Positions 43,423 to 51,648 of a stretch of 64,000 bases of DNA are shown piece by piece (position 1 is the first letter of the stretch; every line of letters starts with the position of its first letter). The DNA comes from Spirobacillus cienkowskii (lineage in GTDB: Bacteria; Bdellovibrionota_B; Oligoflexia; Silvanigrellales; Silvanigrellaceae). Made by a program: the position numbers and the translations under genes. The stretch is from assembly GCF_037081835.1 (NCBI RefSeq), contig NZ_CP146516.1:2742831-2806830 (forward strand). The letters run 5' to 3'. The notes below the pieces were generated by a model that was not told the DNA's origin, did no database searches, and saw only the letters and a program-made list of their open reading frames with translations.

Positions 43423-45777
43423 ATGTTTACTCAACTAGCAAGCCAATTCAATCTCTCATCGCTTAACAAAGCTCAAAATGAAGCATGCACCCACAAACTA
43501 GGCCCTGCAGTTGTGTACGCAGGTGCAGGAAGCGGCAAAACTAAAGTAATTTGCTCAAGAATATCTTGGCTCATCACTGCCGAAGGAGTTCCTGCATCCA
43601 GTATTTTAGCGGTAACATTTACTAACAAAGCAGCTAACGAAATGAAAGAAAGAATTGAAAGCTACATAGGAGCACATAAAGCAAAACATGTTATCATCTC
43701 TACGTTTCATTCTTTTTGCGCAAAATTTTTAAGAATATATTGCCATGAAGCAGGTTATAATCCAGGATTTTCAATTTATGATGATGGTGAGCAAAAAAGC
43801 TTACTTAAAGACATATTAAAACAACTTAACGTTCCCGATAAATTACTTTCAGTAAGCACAGTAAAGTCTAAAATTGATAAAATTAAAAATCGGGGACTTA
43901 CTCCTGAAGAATATCTTGATGAAATAAAAAATAATCAAGACTTAACAAATAAAGAAATAAAAAACCAATTTAGAAATTATGGTGAACAATACGATCCTGA
44001 GCTAATTCAAAAAGTATATGAAATGTATCAACAATCATTAAAACAACAAAATGCTATGGATTTTAATGACCTGTTACTAATTATGTATCGTTTACTTAAA
44101 GATGTTCCAAAAGTTCTTGAATCATTACAAAATAGATTTTCATATTTTTTAATTGACGAATTTCAAGATACAAACCCTATTCAATTTAAGCTCATTCAAA
44201 TTTTAAGCCAAAAATCAAGAAATTTATTTATTGTAGGTGATGATGATCAAAGTATTTATTCTTGGAGAGGAGCAGAGCCTGATTTTATTTTAAATTTTCA
44301 TCATCTATATAAAGATGCAAAAATTTACAAATTAGAAGAAAATTATAGAAGCACTAATACAATTATTGGTGCTGCAACGAGTTTAATAAAAAACAACTCA
44401 AAAAGAGCAAACAAAACCTTATATACAAACAAAAAAAGTGATGAAAAGGTAAAGTTCAAATCACTAGAAGAACCTTTTTCTGAAGCAAGATATATTGCCA
44501 ACGAAATATTTAGTGCAGTTCAAAATAATCATAGTTTTTCTGATTTTTGTATTTTATATAGGACTAATGCGCAAAGCCGTTCTTTAGAAGATGAACTTAG
44601 AAGAAGAATGATGCCATATATTATTTATGGATTGGTTCGCTTTTATGAAAGAGCTGAAATAAAAATTTTACTGGGTTATTTAAAATTAATTATCAATCCC
44701 AATGACGACGCTTCTTTTCAAAAAGTCATTAACACTCCTAGGCGTAGTTTTGGAGACAAAGCTCTTCAAAAACTAAAAGAAACTTCACAAAAACGTAACG
44801 AATCTCTTTTAAAAACATTAAACGAAATTGTTTTTGGAGTAATTGAAAACGAAGTATCGCGATCGATTAGTGGTGCAAAAGAATTTATGATTAGCTATCA
44901 AAAATGGAAAAGTAACATAGATTTATTTAACAAACCTTCTTTAACTCTTGCAGAAATCATTTCCGATATTAATTTTGAACAATTTTTGAAAGCAAGTTAT
45001 CCCGAAGATTTTGATGAAAGATGGTTAAATGTTATTGAGCTAAAAAATGCACTGGTGGAGTTTGAAAGTTTTCAAAAAGAAGAATTTGAACTTGAAAGCA
45101 CTAATCAAGTAAACATAAATGGTACAAGTATATTAACAAAATTTCTTGATCAAGCAATGCTGACTGTTGAACCCACAGTAAATAATGTTCAAGATGGAAA
45201 ATCAAGTGCTATCACTTTAATGACAATTCATGCAGCTAAAGGCTTGGAGTTCTCTAAAGTTTTTATTACCGGACTTGAAGAAGGTATTTTGCCTCATCAA
45301 AACTCATTAGATTCAATTGATGATATTGAAGAAGAACGTCGACTTTTATATGTTGCAATTACAAGAGCAAAAGATACCCTAACAATAACCAATTCTAAAA
45401 GAAACAGATATAAAGATTTTCTACCAGCACAAGAAAGTAGATTCATATCTGAAATTTCTTCAGAATATATTAGTTATGAAAATAGCTACAAAAATTCAGT
45501 TCGAAAAGAATTTGGCGTACTTAATAATAAAAATAATATTTTTCAAGATAAACCAAGAATTTTTAAAGGTGATGATTTACTTAACACAAAAGAGGTAAAT
45601 ATTAATCATACAGAATGCTCTTGGCAAAAAGGCCAAAGAGTAAATCACAAAGTATTTGGTATTGGAGTCATTAAAGAAATCGAAAAAACAGGAGAAGGCT
45701 ACCGACTCAAAATTAAGTTTGAAAAAAATAATGTCGGAGAAAAAACTTTAATTCACACCTATGTCAACCCTATATAA
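43423..45777 (+). CDS. pcrA: ATP-dependent DNA helicase, UvrD/PcrA family
   Basis: The 784-residue superfamily 1A helicase has Walker A VYAGAGSGKTKVICSRI near residue 31, motif Ia VTFTNKAANEM, Walker B FLIDEFQDTNPIQF, motif III VGDDDQSIYSWRGA, motif IV YRTNAQSR, and motif V/VI TLMTIHAAKGLEF and LLYVAITRAKDTL. The last 50 residues (GQRVNHKVFGIGVIKEIEK) form a Tudor-like domain as in PcrA, which contacts RNA polymerase. Acts in repair and conflict resolution. Choice between PcrA and UvrD names is by convention. Confidence 0.93.
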   Translation: MFTQLASQFNLSSLNKAQNEACTHKLGPAVVYAGAGSGKTKVICSRISWLITAEGVPASSILAVTFTNKAANEMKERIESYIGAHKAKHVIISTFHSFCAKFLRIYCHEAGYNPGFSIYDDGEQKSLLKDILKQLNVPDKLLSVSTVKSKIDKIKNRGLTPEEYLDEIKNNQDLTNKEIKNQFRNYGEQYDPELIQKVYEMYQQSLKQQNAMDFNDLLLIMYRLLKDVPKVLESLQNRFSYFLIDEFQDTNPIQFKLIQILSQKSRNLFIVGDDDQSIYSWRGAEPDFILNFHHLYKDAKIYKLEENYRSTNTIIGAATSLIKNNSKRANKTLYTNKKSDEKVKFKSLEEPFSEARYIANEIFSAVQNNHSFSDFCILYRTNAQSRSLEDELRRRMMPYIIYGLVRFYERAEIKILLGYLKLIINPNDDASFQKVINTPRRSFGDKALQKLKETSQKRNESLLKTLNEIVFGVIENEVSRSISGAKEFMISYQKWKSNIDLFNKPSLTLAEIISDINFEQFLKASYPEDFDERWLNVIELKNALVEFESFQKEEFELESTNQVNINGTSILTKFLDQAMLTVEPTVNNVQDGKSSAITLMTIHAAKGLEFSKVFITGLEEGILPHQNSLDSIDDIEEERRLLYVAITRAKDTLTITNSKRNRYKDFLPAQESRFISEISSEYISYENSYKNSVRKEFGVLNNKNNIFQDKPRIFKGDDLLNTKEVNINHTECSWQKGQRVNHKVFGIGVIKEIEKTGEGYRLKIKFEKNNVGEKTLIHTYVNPI

Positions 45778-45800
45778 TTTTTTATAAGGTAATAAACTAA

Positions 45801-46472
45801 ATGAAAAAAATTATTAAAGTTTCTCCTTCAATTGCAGCAGGAAACTTACTTAAATTAGAAGAAGAAGTTAGAAAATTAGAAAGTAGCGGAGCTGATAGCA
45901 TACACTTTGACGTTATGGATGGTCATTTTGTTCCTTTACTTACAATTGGAGTGCCATTTATTGAGCAGATGCGTAAAATAACAAATATGGAATTAGATGT
46001 TCACATAATGGTTACCAATCCAGATCAGGTTTTTTTAGACTACCTTAACGCTGGAGCCGATATACTTAGCTTTCACCATGAAGTTGCACTGCATCCTCAT
46101 AGAATTTGCACGCAAATTAAAAATCATGGAAAAAAAGCCGGTATTGCATTAAATCCAGGAACTCATTGGAGAAATATAGAGTATTTATTACCAGTATTAG
46201 ATCAGGTAACTATTATGTCTGTTAATCCTGGTTTTTCTAGACAAAACCACCTGACATTAACTCATAAAAAAATTCAAGAACTTTTTAATTATAAAATTCA
46301 AAATAACTTAAATTTTGAAATAATGGTTGATGGTGGGATAAATGCTGATAATGTAAATATAATTTCTAAGTTAGGAGCGGATATAGTTGTAGCAGGTGGA
46401 GCGGTTTTTAATTATGAAAATTATAAAGAAGCAATTGAAAAAATTAAATCCGCTTCTTTATTAAATAATTAA
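45801..46472 (+). CDS. rpe: Ribulose-phosphate 3-epimerase
   Basis: The 223-residue TIM-barrel enzyme shows KVSPSIAAGNLLKLEEE, the metal-binding HFDVMDGHFVPLLTIG near residue 37, MSVNPGFSRQ, and the catalytic Asp region MVDGGINADN with GADIVVAGGAVF at the end. It interconverts ribulose-5-phosphate and xylulose-5-phosphate in the pentose phosphate pathway. It begins 23 bp after the helicase gene. The omegaRNA of the IscB element starts about 30 bp after its stop codon, in the same direction. Confidence 0.96.
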   Translation: MKKIIKVSPSIAAGNLLKLEEEVRKLESSGADSIHFDVMDGHFVPLLTIGVPFIEQMRKITNMELDVHIMVTNPDQVFLDYLNAGADILSFHHEVALHPHRICTQIKNHGKKAGIALNPGTHWRNIEYLLPVLDQVTIMSVNPGFSRQNHLTLTHKKIQELFNYKIQNNLNFEIMVDGGINADNVNIISKLGADIVVAGGAVFNYENYKEAIEKIKSASLLNN

Positions 46473-46503
46473 CCAATTAACATTTTTAAGAAGACACAGT
46501 ATT

Positions 46504-46775
46504 GTCAACCACACCTCCGACTAAATCCGGAGGCTTGAGGAGAGAAACCTCTAAAAGCGGTTGACCAGACCCCTCCAAGAAATTGGAGGAGACGTTCTTG
46601 TGGAATGGCTAACATAAGTTAGCAGAAATAGGCACTTTGGGATGCGTGCCAGTCCCAAACTCTGCGGTGAGTGTTCATGCAAGCGTGAGGTGTAACGCTG
46701 AAGGATGCTCACAAAAACCCACGAGTAACAAGGTCGAGGCAAACTTTAATCAGGCTCGTAAGAGCAAATAGGAAA
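46504..46775 (+). ncRNA. omegaRNA scaffold (HEARO RNA) of IscB
   Basis: This highly structured stretch fills the gap between rpe and iscB. Visible pairings are GTCAACC (46504-46510) with GGTTGAC (46559-46565) closing a multibranch that holds CCTCCG/CGGAGG and GAGG/CCTC. Next come CCTCCAA-GAAA-TTGGAGG (46572-46589), GCTAAC/GTTAGC (46608-46623), and a pseudoknot formed by GGCAC/GTGCC (46631-46635 with 46646-46650) crossing TTTGGGA/TCCCAAA (46636-46642 with 46653-46659). Finally GTGAG/CTCAC encloses AGCGT/ACGCT (46682-46699). This matches the known arrangement of omegaRNAs, upstream of iscB with the guide at the 5' end. The guide would be the roughly 16 bases before 46504. Confidence 0.88.
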
Positions 46776-46779
46776 TCAA

Positions 46780-48066
46780 ATGCCACTGGTACTTTCCAGC
46801 ACAAAAAAGCCACTGATGCCATGCACTCCTAAGCGTGCTCGCTTGCTTTTGGAACGTAAAAAAGCTGCAGTTTTTAGAATATATCCTTTCACGATTATTT
46901 TAAAAGATCGCGCAGACGGAGAAACTCAACCATTAGAATTTAAGGCTGATCCAGGTAGTAAAACAACTGGAATTACTCTTGTTTTAAATGGCAAATCAGA
47001 GAAAAAAGTAGTGACTGCAATTAACCTTCAGCATCGTGGTCAAACGATCAAATCTAACCTCGAAAAAAGGCGCGGCGTTCGTCGAGGACGTAGAAATAGG
47101 CATACAAGATATCGTGCACCAAGATTTGATAATAGATCTCGTTTCAAGGGTTGGCTTCCTCCTTCTCTTATGTCACGGGTTTATAACGTACAAACATGGT
47201 TCAATCGTCTGTCAAAATTTTCTCCAATTTCTTTGTGCGCTGTAGAAACAGTTCGTTTTGATATGCAAAAAATGGAGAGTCCTGAAATTTCAGGTGCAGA
47301 ATATCAACAAGGAGAACTTCTAGGCTACGAAGTGCGTGAGTATTTGCTTGAAAAATGGAATAGAAAATGCACTTATTGTGAAAAAGAAAATATTCCGTTG
47401 CAGATAGAACACATCACCCCACGTTCCAAAGGTGGCTCAAACAGGGTTTCTAATTTGTGTTTAGCATGCGAAAAATGCAATCAAAAAAAAGCAAACAAAG
47501 ATATTAAAGATTTTTTAAAAACAAAGCCTGAACTTTTAAAGAACATTAAGACTCATTTGCAAAAACCTCTTAAAGATGCCGCTGTGGTCAATGCAACCCG
47601 ATATGCAACGGGTAACGTGATCAAAACAATGGAATTGCCAACAACATTTTGGTCTGGTGGAAGAACAAAATACAATCGCATTCAGCAAGGTTACAAAAAA
47701 GATCATTGGATTGATGCTGCGTGTGTTGGAGAAAGTGGAGAAAATGTTGTGATTCCTGAAAAACTTAAGGCAAAACTCATTACAGCAACTGGGCATGGGG
47801 ATAGACAACTTTGTCTTGTTGATAAACATGGTTTTCCACGCTCCAAACCTGCTGTAGGCAATGTTTGTTTTGGCTTTAGAACAGGAGATATTGTCTCTGC
47901 AAAAGTCATAGCAGGAAAAAAAGCTGGTTCCTACATTGGAAAAGTTGCTGTTCGTTCAAGTGGCTCGTTTAATATCACAACAAAAAAACAAACAATTCAA
48001 GGAATTTCACATAAGTTTTGTAAAAAATTACATGCAAAAGATGGGTACAACTATGCTACAATTTAA
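46780..48066 (+). CDS. iscB: IscB, RNA-guided DNA endonuclease (ancestor-type of Cas9)
   Basis: This 428-residue protein has all IscB parts. The N-terminal PLMP domain is KKPLMPCTPKRARLLL (residues 9-24). RuvC-I is FKADPGSKTTGI with Asp57. The Arg-rich bridge helix is RRGVRRGRRNRHTRYR (97-112). RuvC-II has Glu156 in CAVETVRF. The HNH domain runs 197-240 with Cys197/200 and 230/233, His211 in IEHITPRSKGG and Asn225. RuvC-III is KKDHWIDAACVG with His309 and Asp312. The C-terminal TAM-interacting region is at 350-428. All catalytic residues are present, so the nuclease is probably active. The start ATG follows AGGAAA by 5 bases. Somewhat smaller than the characterised OgeuIscB (about 500 residues). 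Confidence 0.95.
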   Translation: MPLVLSSTKKPLMPCTPKRARLLLERKKAAVFRIYPFTIILKDRADGETQPLEFKADPGSKTTGITLVLNGKSEKKVVTAINLQHRGQTIKSNLEKRRGVRRGRRNRHTRYRAPRFDNRSRFKGWLPPSLMSRVYNVQTWFNRLSKFSPISLCAVETVRFDMQKMESPEISGAEYQQGELLGYEVREYLLEKWNRKCTYCEKENIPLQIEHITPRSKGGSNRVSNLCLACEKCNQKKANKDIKDFLKTKPELLKNIKTHLQKPLKDAAVVNATRYATGNVIKTMELPTTFWSGGRTKYNRIQQGYKKDHWIDAACVGESGENVVIPEKLKAKLITATGHGDRQLCLVDKHGFPRSKPAVGNVCFGFRTGDIVSAKVIAGKKAGSYIGKVAVRSSGSFNITTKKQTIQGISHKFCKKLHAKDGYNYATI

Positions 48067-48190
48067 AGTTACAAATTCATTCGCAATGCAACCAAGCGTC
48101 GCACGCAAGCGACTCCTTTGTCTGCTTGCAAATTCACAATTTACGCCTGCATTTCCTAACAGAAAATTGGCTCTTTTAGCTCATTTTCCT

Positions 48191-48210
48191 CCTCTTCCTA
48201 ACGGAAGAGG
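48191..48210 (+). repeat. Right-end hairpin of the IscB element
   Basis: A perfect 8-bp stem, CCTCTTCC-TAAC-GGAAGAGG, in the 164-bp stretch between iscB and the prenyl synthase gene. It mirrors the left-end CCTCCG/CGGAGG hairpin, as expected for IS200/IS605-type ends. The start codon of the next gene is only 20 bp beyond it. Confidence 0.7.
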
Positions 48211-48230
48211 TCTCCAATTCGAGGTGTAGG

Positions 48231-49235
48231 ATGAATCTAAATTTTTATAGTTGTATTTTTGAAGAATTAGAATATCTTGAAAAAAAACTTGTAGAATATT
48301 TACTTACACCAAACAAACCAACCAATGAAGTTTTAAAACATATTTTTTCCTCTGGTGGTAAAAGAATTCGTCCTGCTATTTTTTTACTTTGTTCTAAATT
48401 AATAAATTATGATGACGAACATAAATTTCCAATTTCATCTGTTTGTGAGTACATTCATACGGCAAGCCTGCTACACGATGATGTCATAGATAACTCTACC
48501 CTGCGGCGAAATAAACCAACAGTAAATTCTGTCTGGGGCGACGAAACTGCTGTTTTATCTGGAGATCTTATTTATTCTGCGGCATGCCGACTTATGGTCA
48601 AAACTCAAAGTTTACCTTTAATTGATGATTTTGCAGAATGTATTCGCTCCATGAGTGAAAGTGAACTTTTTCAGCTTGAATTACTTTGGAAAAAAGATGT
48701 TTCTTTAAATGATTATTATCGGGTTGTATTAGGTAAAACAGCTATTCTTTTTCAAGCATGCGCCAAAACTCCATGCTATCTTAAAAAGACTGATCCCAAA
48801 ATTATTAGTGAACTTGAAAATTATGGTCGAAATTTAGGCTTTGCATTTCAAATATTTGATGATTATTTAGATTACGAAGGAACCCAAACTTTACTTGGAA
48901 AGCCTGTTTTAAGTGACCTTCTCGAAGGTAAAATCACACTTCCTTTAATATATTCCTTAAACTCTAATCACTCACTTACAAATAAATTAAATTTACTTGT
49001 TAATTTAATTATTGAAAATGGCTCTGCAAGTAATGATGAAAAAAGTGAACTTTTAGAACTTGTTAAGTTAACAGGAGGTTTAAATCACGCTTTTATAAAA
49101 GCACAAGAACACATAGATTTAGCAAAAAATTCTTTAAACCTAATTGAAAAAAACTTTTCTCTTTCACAATCCCAAATTGAAGCATTAAATAGCCTAAAAG
49201 AGATTACGTCTTTTGTATTAAATAGAAAGCATTAA
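48231..49235 (+). CDS. ispB: Polyprenyl diphosphate synthase (IspB-like)
   Basis: The 334-residue trans-prenyltransferase has GGKRIRPAIFLLC near residue 43, the first Asp-rich motif LLHDDVIDNSTLRRNKPTVN near residue 83, and the second FQIFDDYLDYEG near residue 205. Such enzymes make the all-trans polyprenyl chain of quinones; chain length cannot be read directly. ATG 48231 follows GAGGTGTAGG, which is part of, or right at, the edge of the IscB element. The M16 peptidase gene starts 3 bp after the stop. Confidence 0.9.
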   Translation: MNLNFYSCIFEELEYLEKKLVEYLLTPNKPTNEVLKHIFSSGGKRIRPAIFLLCSKLINYDDEHKFPISSVCEYIHTASLLHDDVIDNSTLRRNKPTVNSVWGDETAVLSGDLIYSAACRLMVKTQSLPLIDDFAECIRSMSESELFQLELLWKKDVSLNDYYRVVLGKTAILFQACAKTPCYLKKTDPKIISELENYGRNLGFAFQIFDDYLDYEGTQTLLGKPVLSDLLEGKITLPLIYSLNSNHSLTNKLNLLVNLIIENGSASNDEKSELLELVKLTGGLNHAFIKAQEHIDLAKNSLNLIEKNFSLSQSQIEALNSLKEITSFVLNRKH

Positions 49236-49238
49236 AAA

Positions 49239-50573
49239 ATGAATATTTTTTCAATACGAAAACATATTTTAAAAAACGGACTAACTGTTTTATATTGCCA
49301 TACACCTCAAACTGTCGCTTTTGAGCTGGCAATCCATATCAACACGGGTTCGAGAGATGAAAATGAATCTAATAGTGGAGTTTCGCATTTTTTAGAACAC
49401 ATGATGTTTAGAGGTTCAAGAAAATATCCCAATTCTATTTCGCTTTCAAATGCTTTAGAAAGTTTTGGCGGCGAAACTAATGCTATGACAGGAATAGAGA
49501 ACACAACATATTGGTTAAAAGGTGATGCTGAAAAAACCTTAAAGGCAATAGAATGCTTTGCAGATTTTTTTCTATATCCAAATTTTGCTGATTTAGAAAT
49601 TGAAAGATCTGTAATTCTCCAAGAGATGGCTTCGGATTTTAATGAGTCTGGAGATAGCATTGATACAGAATCATTATCATATTCTACTTTATTTTCTAAT
49701 CATCCTTTAGGAAACTCTATAATTGGAAATGAAGAAGTTATTAAAAAATTAAGTGTCGAAGAACTACATCAAAAAAGAAAAGATTTTTATATTCCTTCTC
49801 GTTGTATAATAACAATACATACTTCAATTAGTGAAGAAGAGGTTATTAAAGTAATTGATCAACATTTTGGTCACCGATGGGAACATTCACAAAATGCAAA
49901 TCCTCAAAGGGTAAGTGCAGAAGGTTTAATTTCAAAACTGCATTTAAATGGTTTTAAAAAACCTCAAAACGCTTTATGTTTACAAAATAATCCTGACAAT
50001 CAATTTTCTGCCAAAATTATTTTTCCCACAATTGGTGGATTGTCTAAAGATGTTATATTAGTTACTTTTTTACAAAGAATTCTTGATGATGGTATATGCA
50101 CTCGACTTCCAGCAAATATTAGAGAAAAACATGGCTTAGTTTATGACATAAGTTGTGATACACAATTTTTTTATGAAGTTGGAACATTTAGCATAGATGC
50201 AACTGTTTCTGAAAATTTAATAAATATATTATTAGATAAATTAACATTTGAAATAATTTCTATCTCTAACGAAGCACCTTCTATTAACGAAGTTGAACAT
50301 ATAAAATTTAGATATATTTTTGATTTAAAACAAATCAAAGAAACACCTTCACGGCTTTTAAATAGAGAAGTTATAACAACATTTATGAATTCAAGCATAA
50401 CAATTGATGATGAAATAGAATTTTTAAAGACTGTCACTCCTGAAATGGTATTAAATATTGCAAAAAGAATTTTCTCTTCTTCAAAACGCGGATTAGTTTT
50501 AGTAGGACCAAAATCACGAAAAAAACGAGATTATATTGAATCTTTACTTAAAAAATTTGACAAAATTGGATAA
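49239..50573 (+). CDS. M16-family zinc peptidase
   Basis: The 444-residue protein has the inverted zinc motif HFLEH at residues 50-54 with the third ligand Glu129 in SVILQEM, 75 residues later, as is standard for the pitrilysin/mitochondrial processing peptidase-like family. The C-terminal half carries the second, inactive M16 domain with the RLPANIREKHGLVYD substrate-binding segment. No clear signal peptide. Probably degrades peptides or processes precursors; the substrate is unknown. It is translationally close to ispB. Confidence 0.92.
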   Translation: MNIFSIRKHILKNGLTVLYCHTPQTVAFELAIHINTGSRDENESNSGVSHFLEHMMFRGSRKYPNSISLSNALESFGGETNAMTGIENTTYWLKGDAEKTLKAIECFADFFLYPNFADLEIERSVILQEMASDFNESGDSIDTESLSYSTLFSNHPLGNSIIGNEEVIKKLSVEELHQKRKDFYIPSRCIITIHTSISEEEVIKVIDQHFGHRWEHSQNANPQRVSAEGLISKLHLNGFKKPQNALCLQNNPDNQFSAKIIFPTIGGLSKDVILVTFLQRILDDGICTRLPANIREKHGLVYDISCDTQFFYEVGTFSIDATVSENLINILLDKLTFEIISISNEAPSINEVEHIKFRYIFDLKQIKETPSRLLNREVITTFMNSSITIDDEIEFLKTVTPEMVLNIAKRIFSSSKRGLVLVGPKSRKKRDYIESLLKKFDKIG

Positions 50574-50670
50574 ACTATGAATAAAATATCTACAGTTATC
50601 TAAATTTTTGTTGCAAAGGTAAATTTAAAATTGTCTTATTAAACTTTATTTAGTAATTGGAGTACAAATC

Positions 50671-51639
50671 GTGCAACACGAAACCGTTCTGACCGTTGAA
50701 AATTTGGTAACAAGTTTTAAAATTTCGGGACGAGAAATTAATGCTGTGGATAATTGTTCTTTTTCTGTTAAAAAAGGGAAAACCTTAGGTATTGTTGGCG
50801 AATCGGGTTGTGGCAAAAGCGTAACAAGTTTATCTTTAATGAGACTCATTCCCTCACCTCCAGGTAACATAAAATCAGGTAAAATAATTTTTGAAAATAA
50901 AAGTATACTAGACTTTTCAGAAAAAGAAATGAGATCAATTCGTGGTAATAAAATGTCAATGATCTTTCAAGAGCCTATGACTAGTTTAAATCCTGTTTAC
51001 ACAATTGGAGATCAAATCTCAGAAGTATTTTCTCTTCACAAGGGATTTAATAAAAAACAAGCTAAAGAACTTTCAATCGAAATGTTAAAGCAAGTAAAAA
51101 TTCCATCACCAGAAAAAAGATTTGACGAATATCCACATCAGCTTTCAGGCGGTATGAGACAACGAGTCATGATTGCAATTGCAATTGCATGCAAACCTTC
51201 TTTATTAATAGCTGACGAACCAACAACTGCTCTAGACGTAACAATTCAGGCTCAAATTCTAGCATTAATGAACAATTTGCAAAAAGAAAATGGTATGTCA
51301 ATTATTCTTATTACACATGATTTTGGAGTTGTTGCTGAAACTTGCGATGAAGTTGCAGTTATGTACGCAGGCAAAATTATTGAAAGCGCTACAACACAAG
51401 AAATTTTTTCTAATCCAAAACATCCTTATACAATTGGTCTTTTAAATTCAATCCCAAAACTGGGTGACAAAAAACATAGATTAAATACCATCCCAGGCAT
51501 TGTTCCGCCCTTATCAAAACTACCCAAAGGATGTCGCTTTCAAGATAGATGCTCTTTAGCAAATCAAGAATGCAAAGAACGTGAGCCAGAATTATTAACT
51601 ATTGAAAATAATAGAAAGGTTGCTTGCTTTAAAGCATGA
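50671..51639 (+). CDS. dppD: Peptide ABC transporter ATP-binding protein DppD/OppD
   Basis: The 322-residue ATPase begins with GTG at 50671 (GGAG 9-12 bases upstream). Walker A is GIVGESGCGKSVTSL near residue 43, the signature is LSGGMRQRVMIAIAI, Walker B is LLIADEPTTALDVT, and the Opp/Dpp-type C-terminal Cys-rich segment CRFQDRCSLANQEC is present. It energises uptake of di- or oligopeptides (or nickel) together with DppF. No permease or binding-protein gene is in the window, so those must lie elsewhere. Confidence 0.92.
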   Translation: MQHETVLTVENLVTSFKISGREINAVDNCSFSVKKGKTLGIVGESGCGKSVTSLSLMRLIPSPPGNIKSGKIIFENKSILDFSEKEMRSIRGNKMSMIFQEPMTSLNPVYTIGDQISEVFSLHKGFNKKQAKELSIEMLKQVKIPSPEKRFDEYPHQLSGGMRQRVMIAIAIACKPSLLIADEPTTALDVTIQAQILALMNNLQKENGMSIILITHDFGVVAETCDEVAVMYAGKIIESATTQEIFSNPKHPYTIGLLNSIPKLGDKKHRLNTIPGIVPPLSKLPKGCRFQDRCSLANQECKEREPELLTIENNRKVACFKA

Positions 51640-51648
51640 GGAACATAT

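Larger units (their letters stand above)
46488..48220 (+). mobile_element. IscB-omegaRNA (OMEGA/HEARO) element, IS200/IS605-like
   Basis: The element has an omegaRNA scaffold, a full-length iscB and terminal hairpins, with no transposase gene. The left boundary lies near 46500 next to a CCTCCG/CGGAGG hairpin; the right boundary lies after a CCTCTTCC-TAAC-GGAAGAGG hairpin at 48191-48210. Both ends are approximate. Without its own TnpA it would need a Y1 transposase supplied in trans, as is usual for iscB elements. It separates rpe from the prenyl synthase gene and reads in the same direction as both. Confidence 0.85.

Noticed and set aside
47036..48229. Other open frames inside and after iscB (including one at 47936-48229)
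   Set aside because: They are shadows of iscB in other frames; the region after 48066 is better explained by the element end and its hairpin.
46473..48230. CRISPR array associated with the Cas9-like nuclease
   Set aside because: No direct repeats with spacers are present; the RuvC/HNH protein has a PLMP domain and omegaRNA, so it is IscB and not Cas9.
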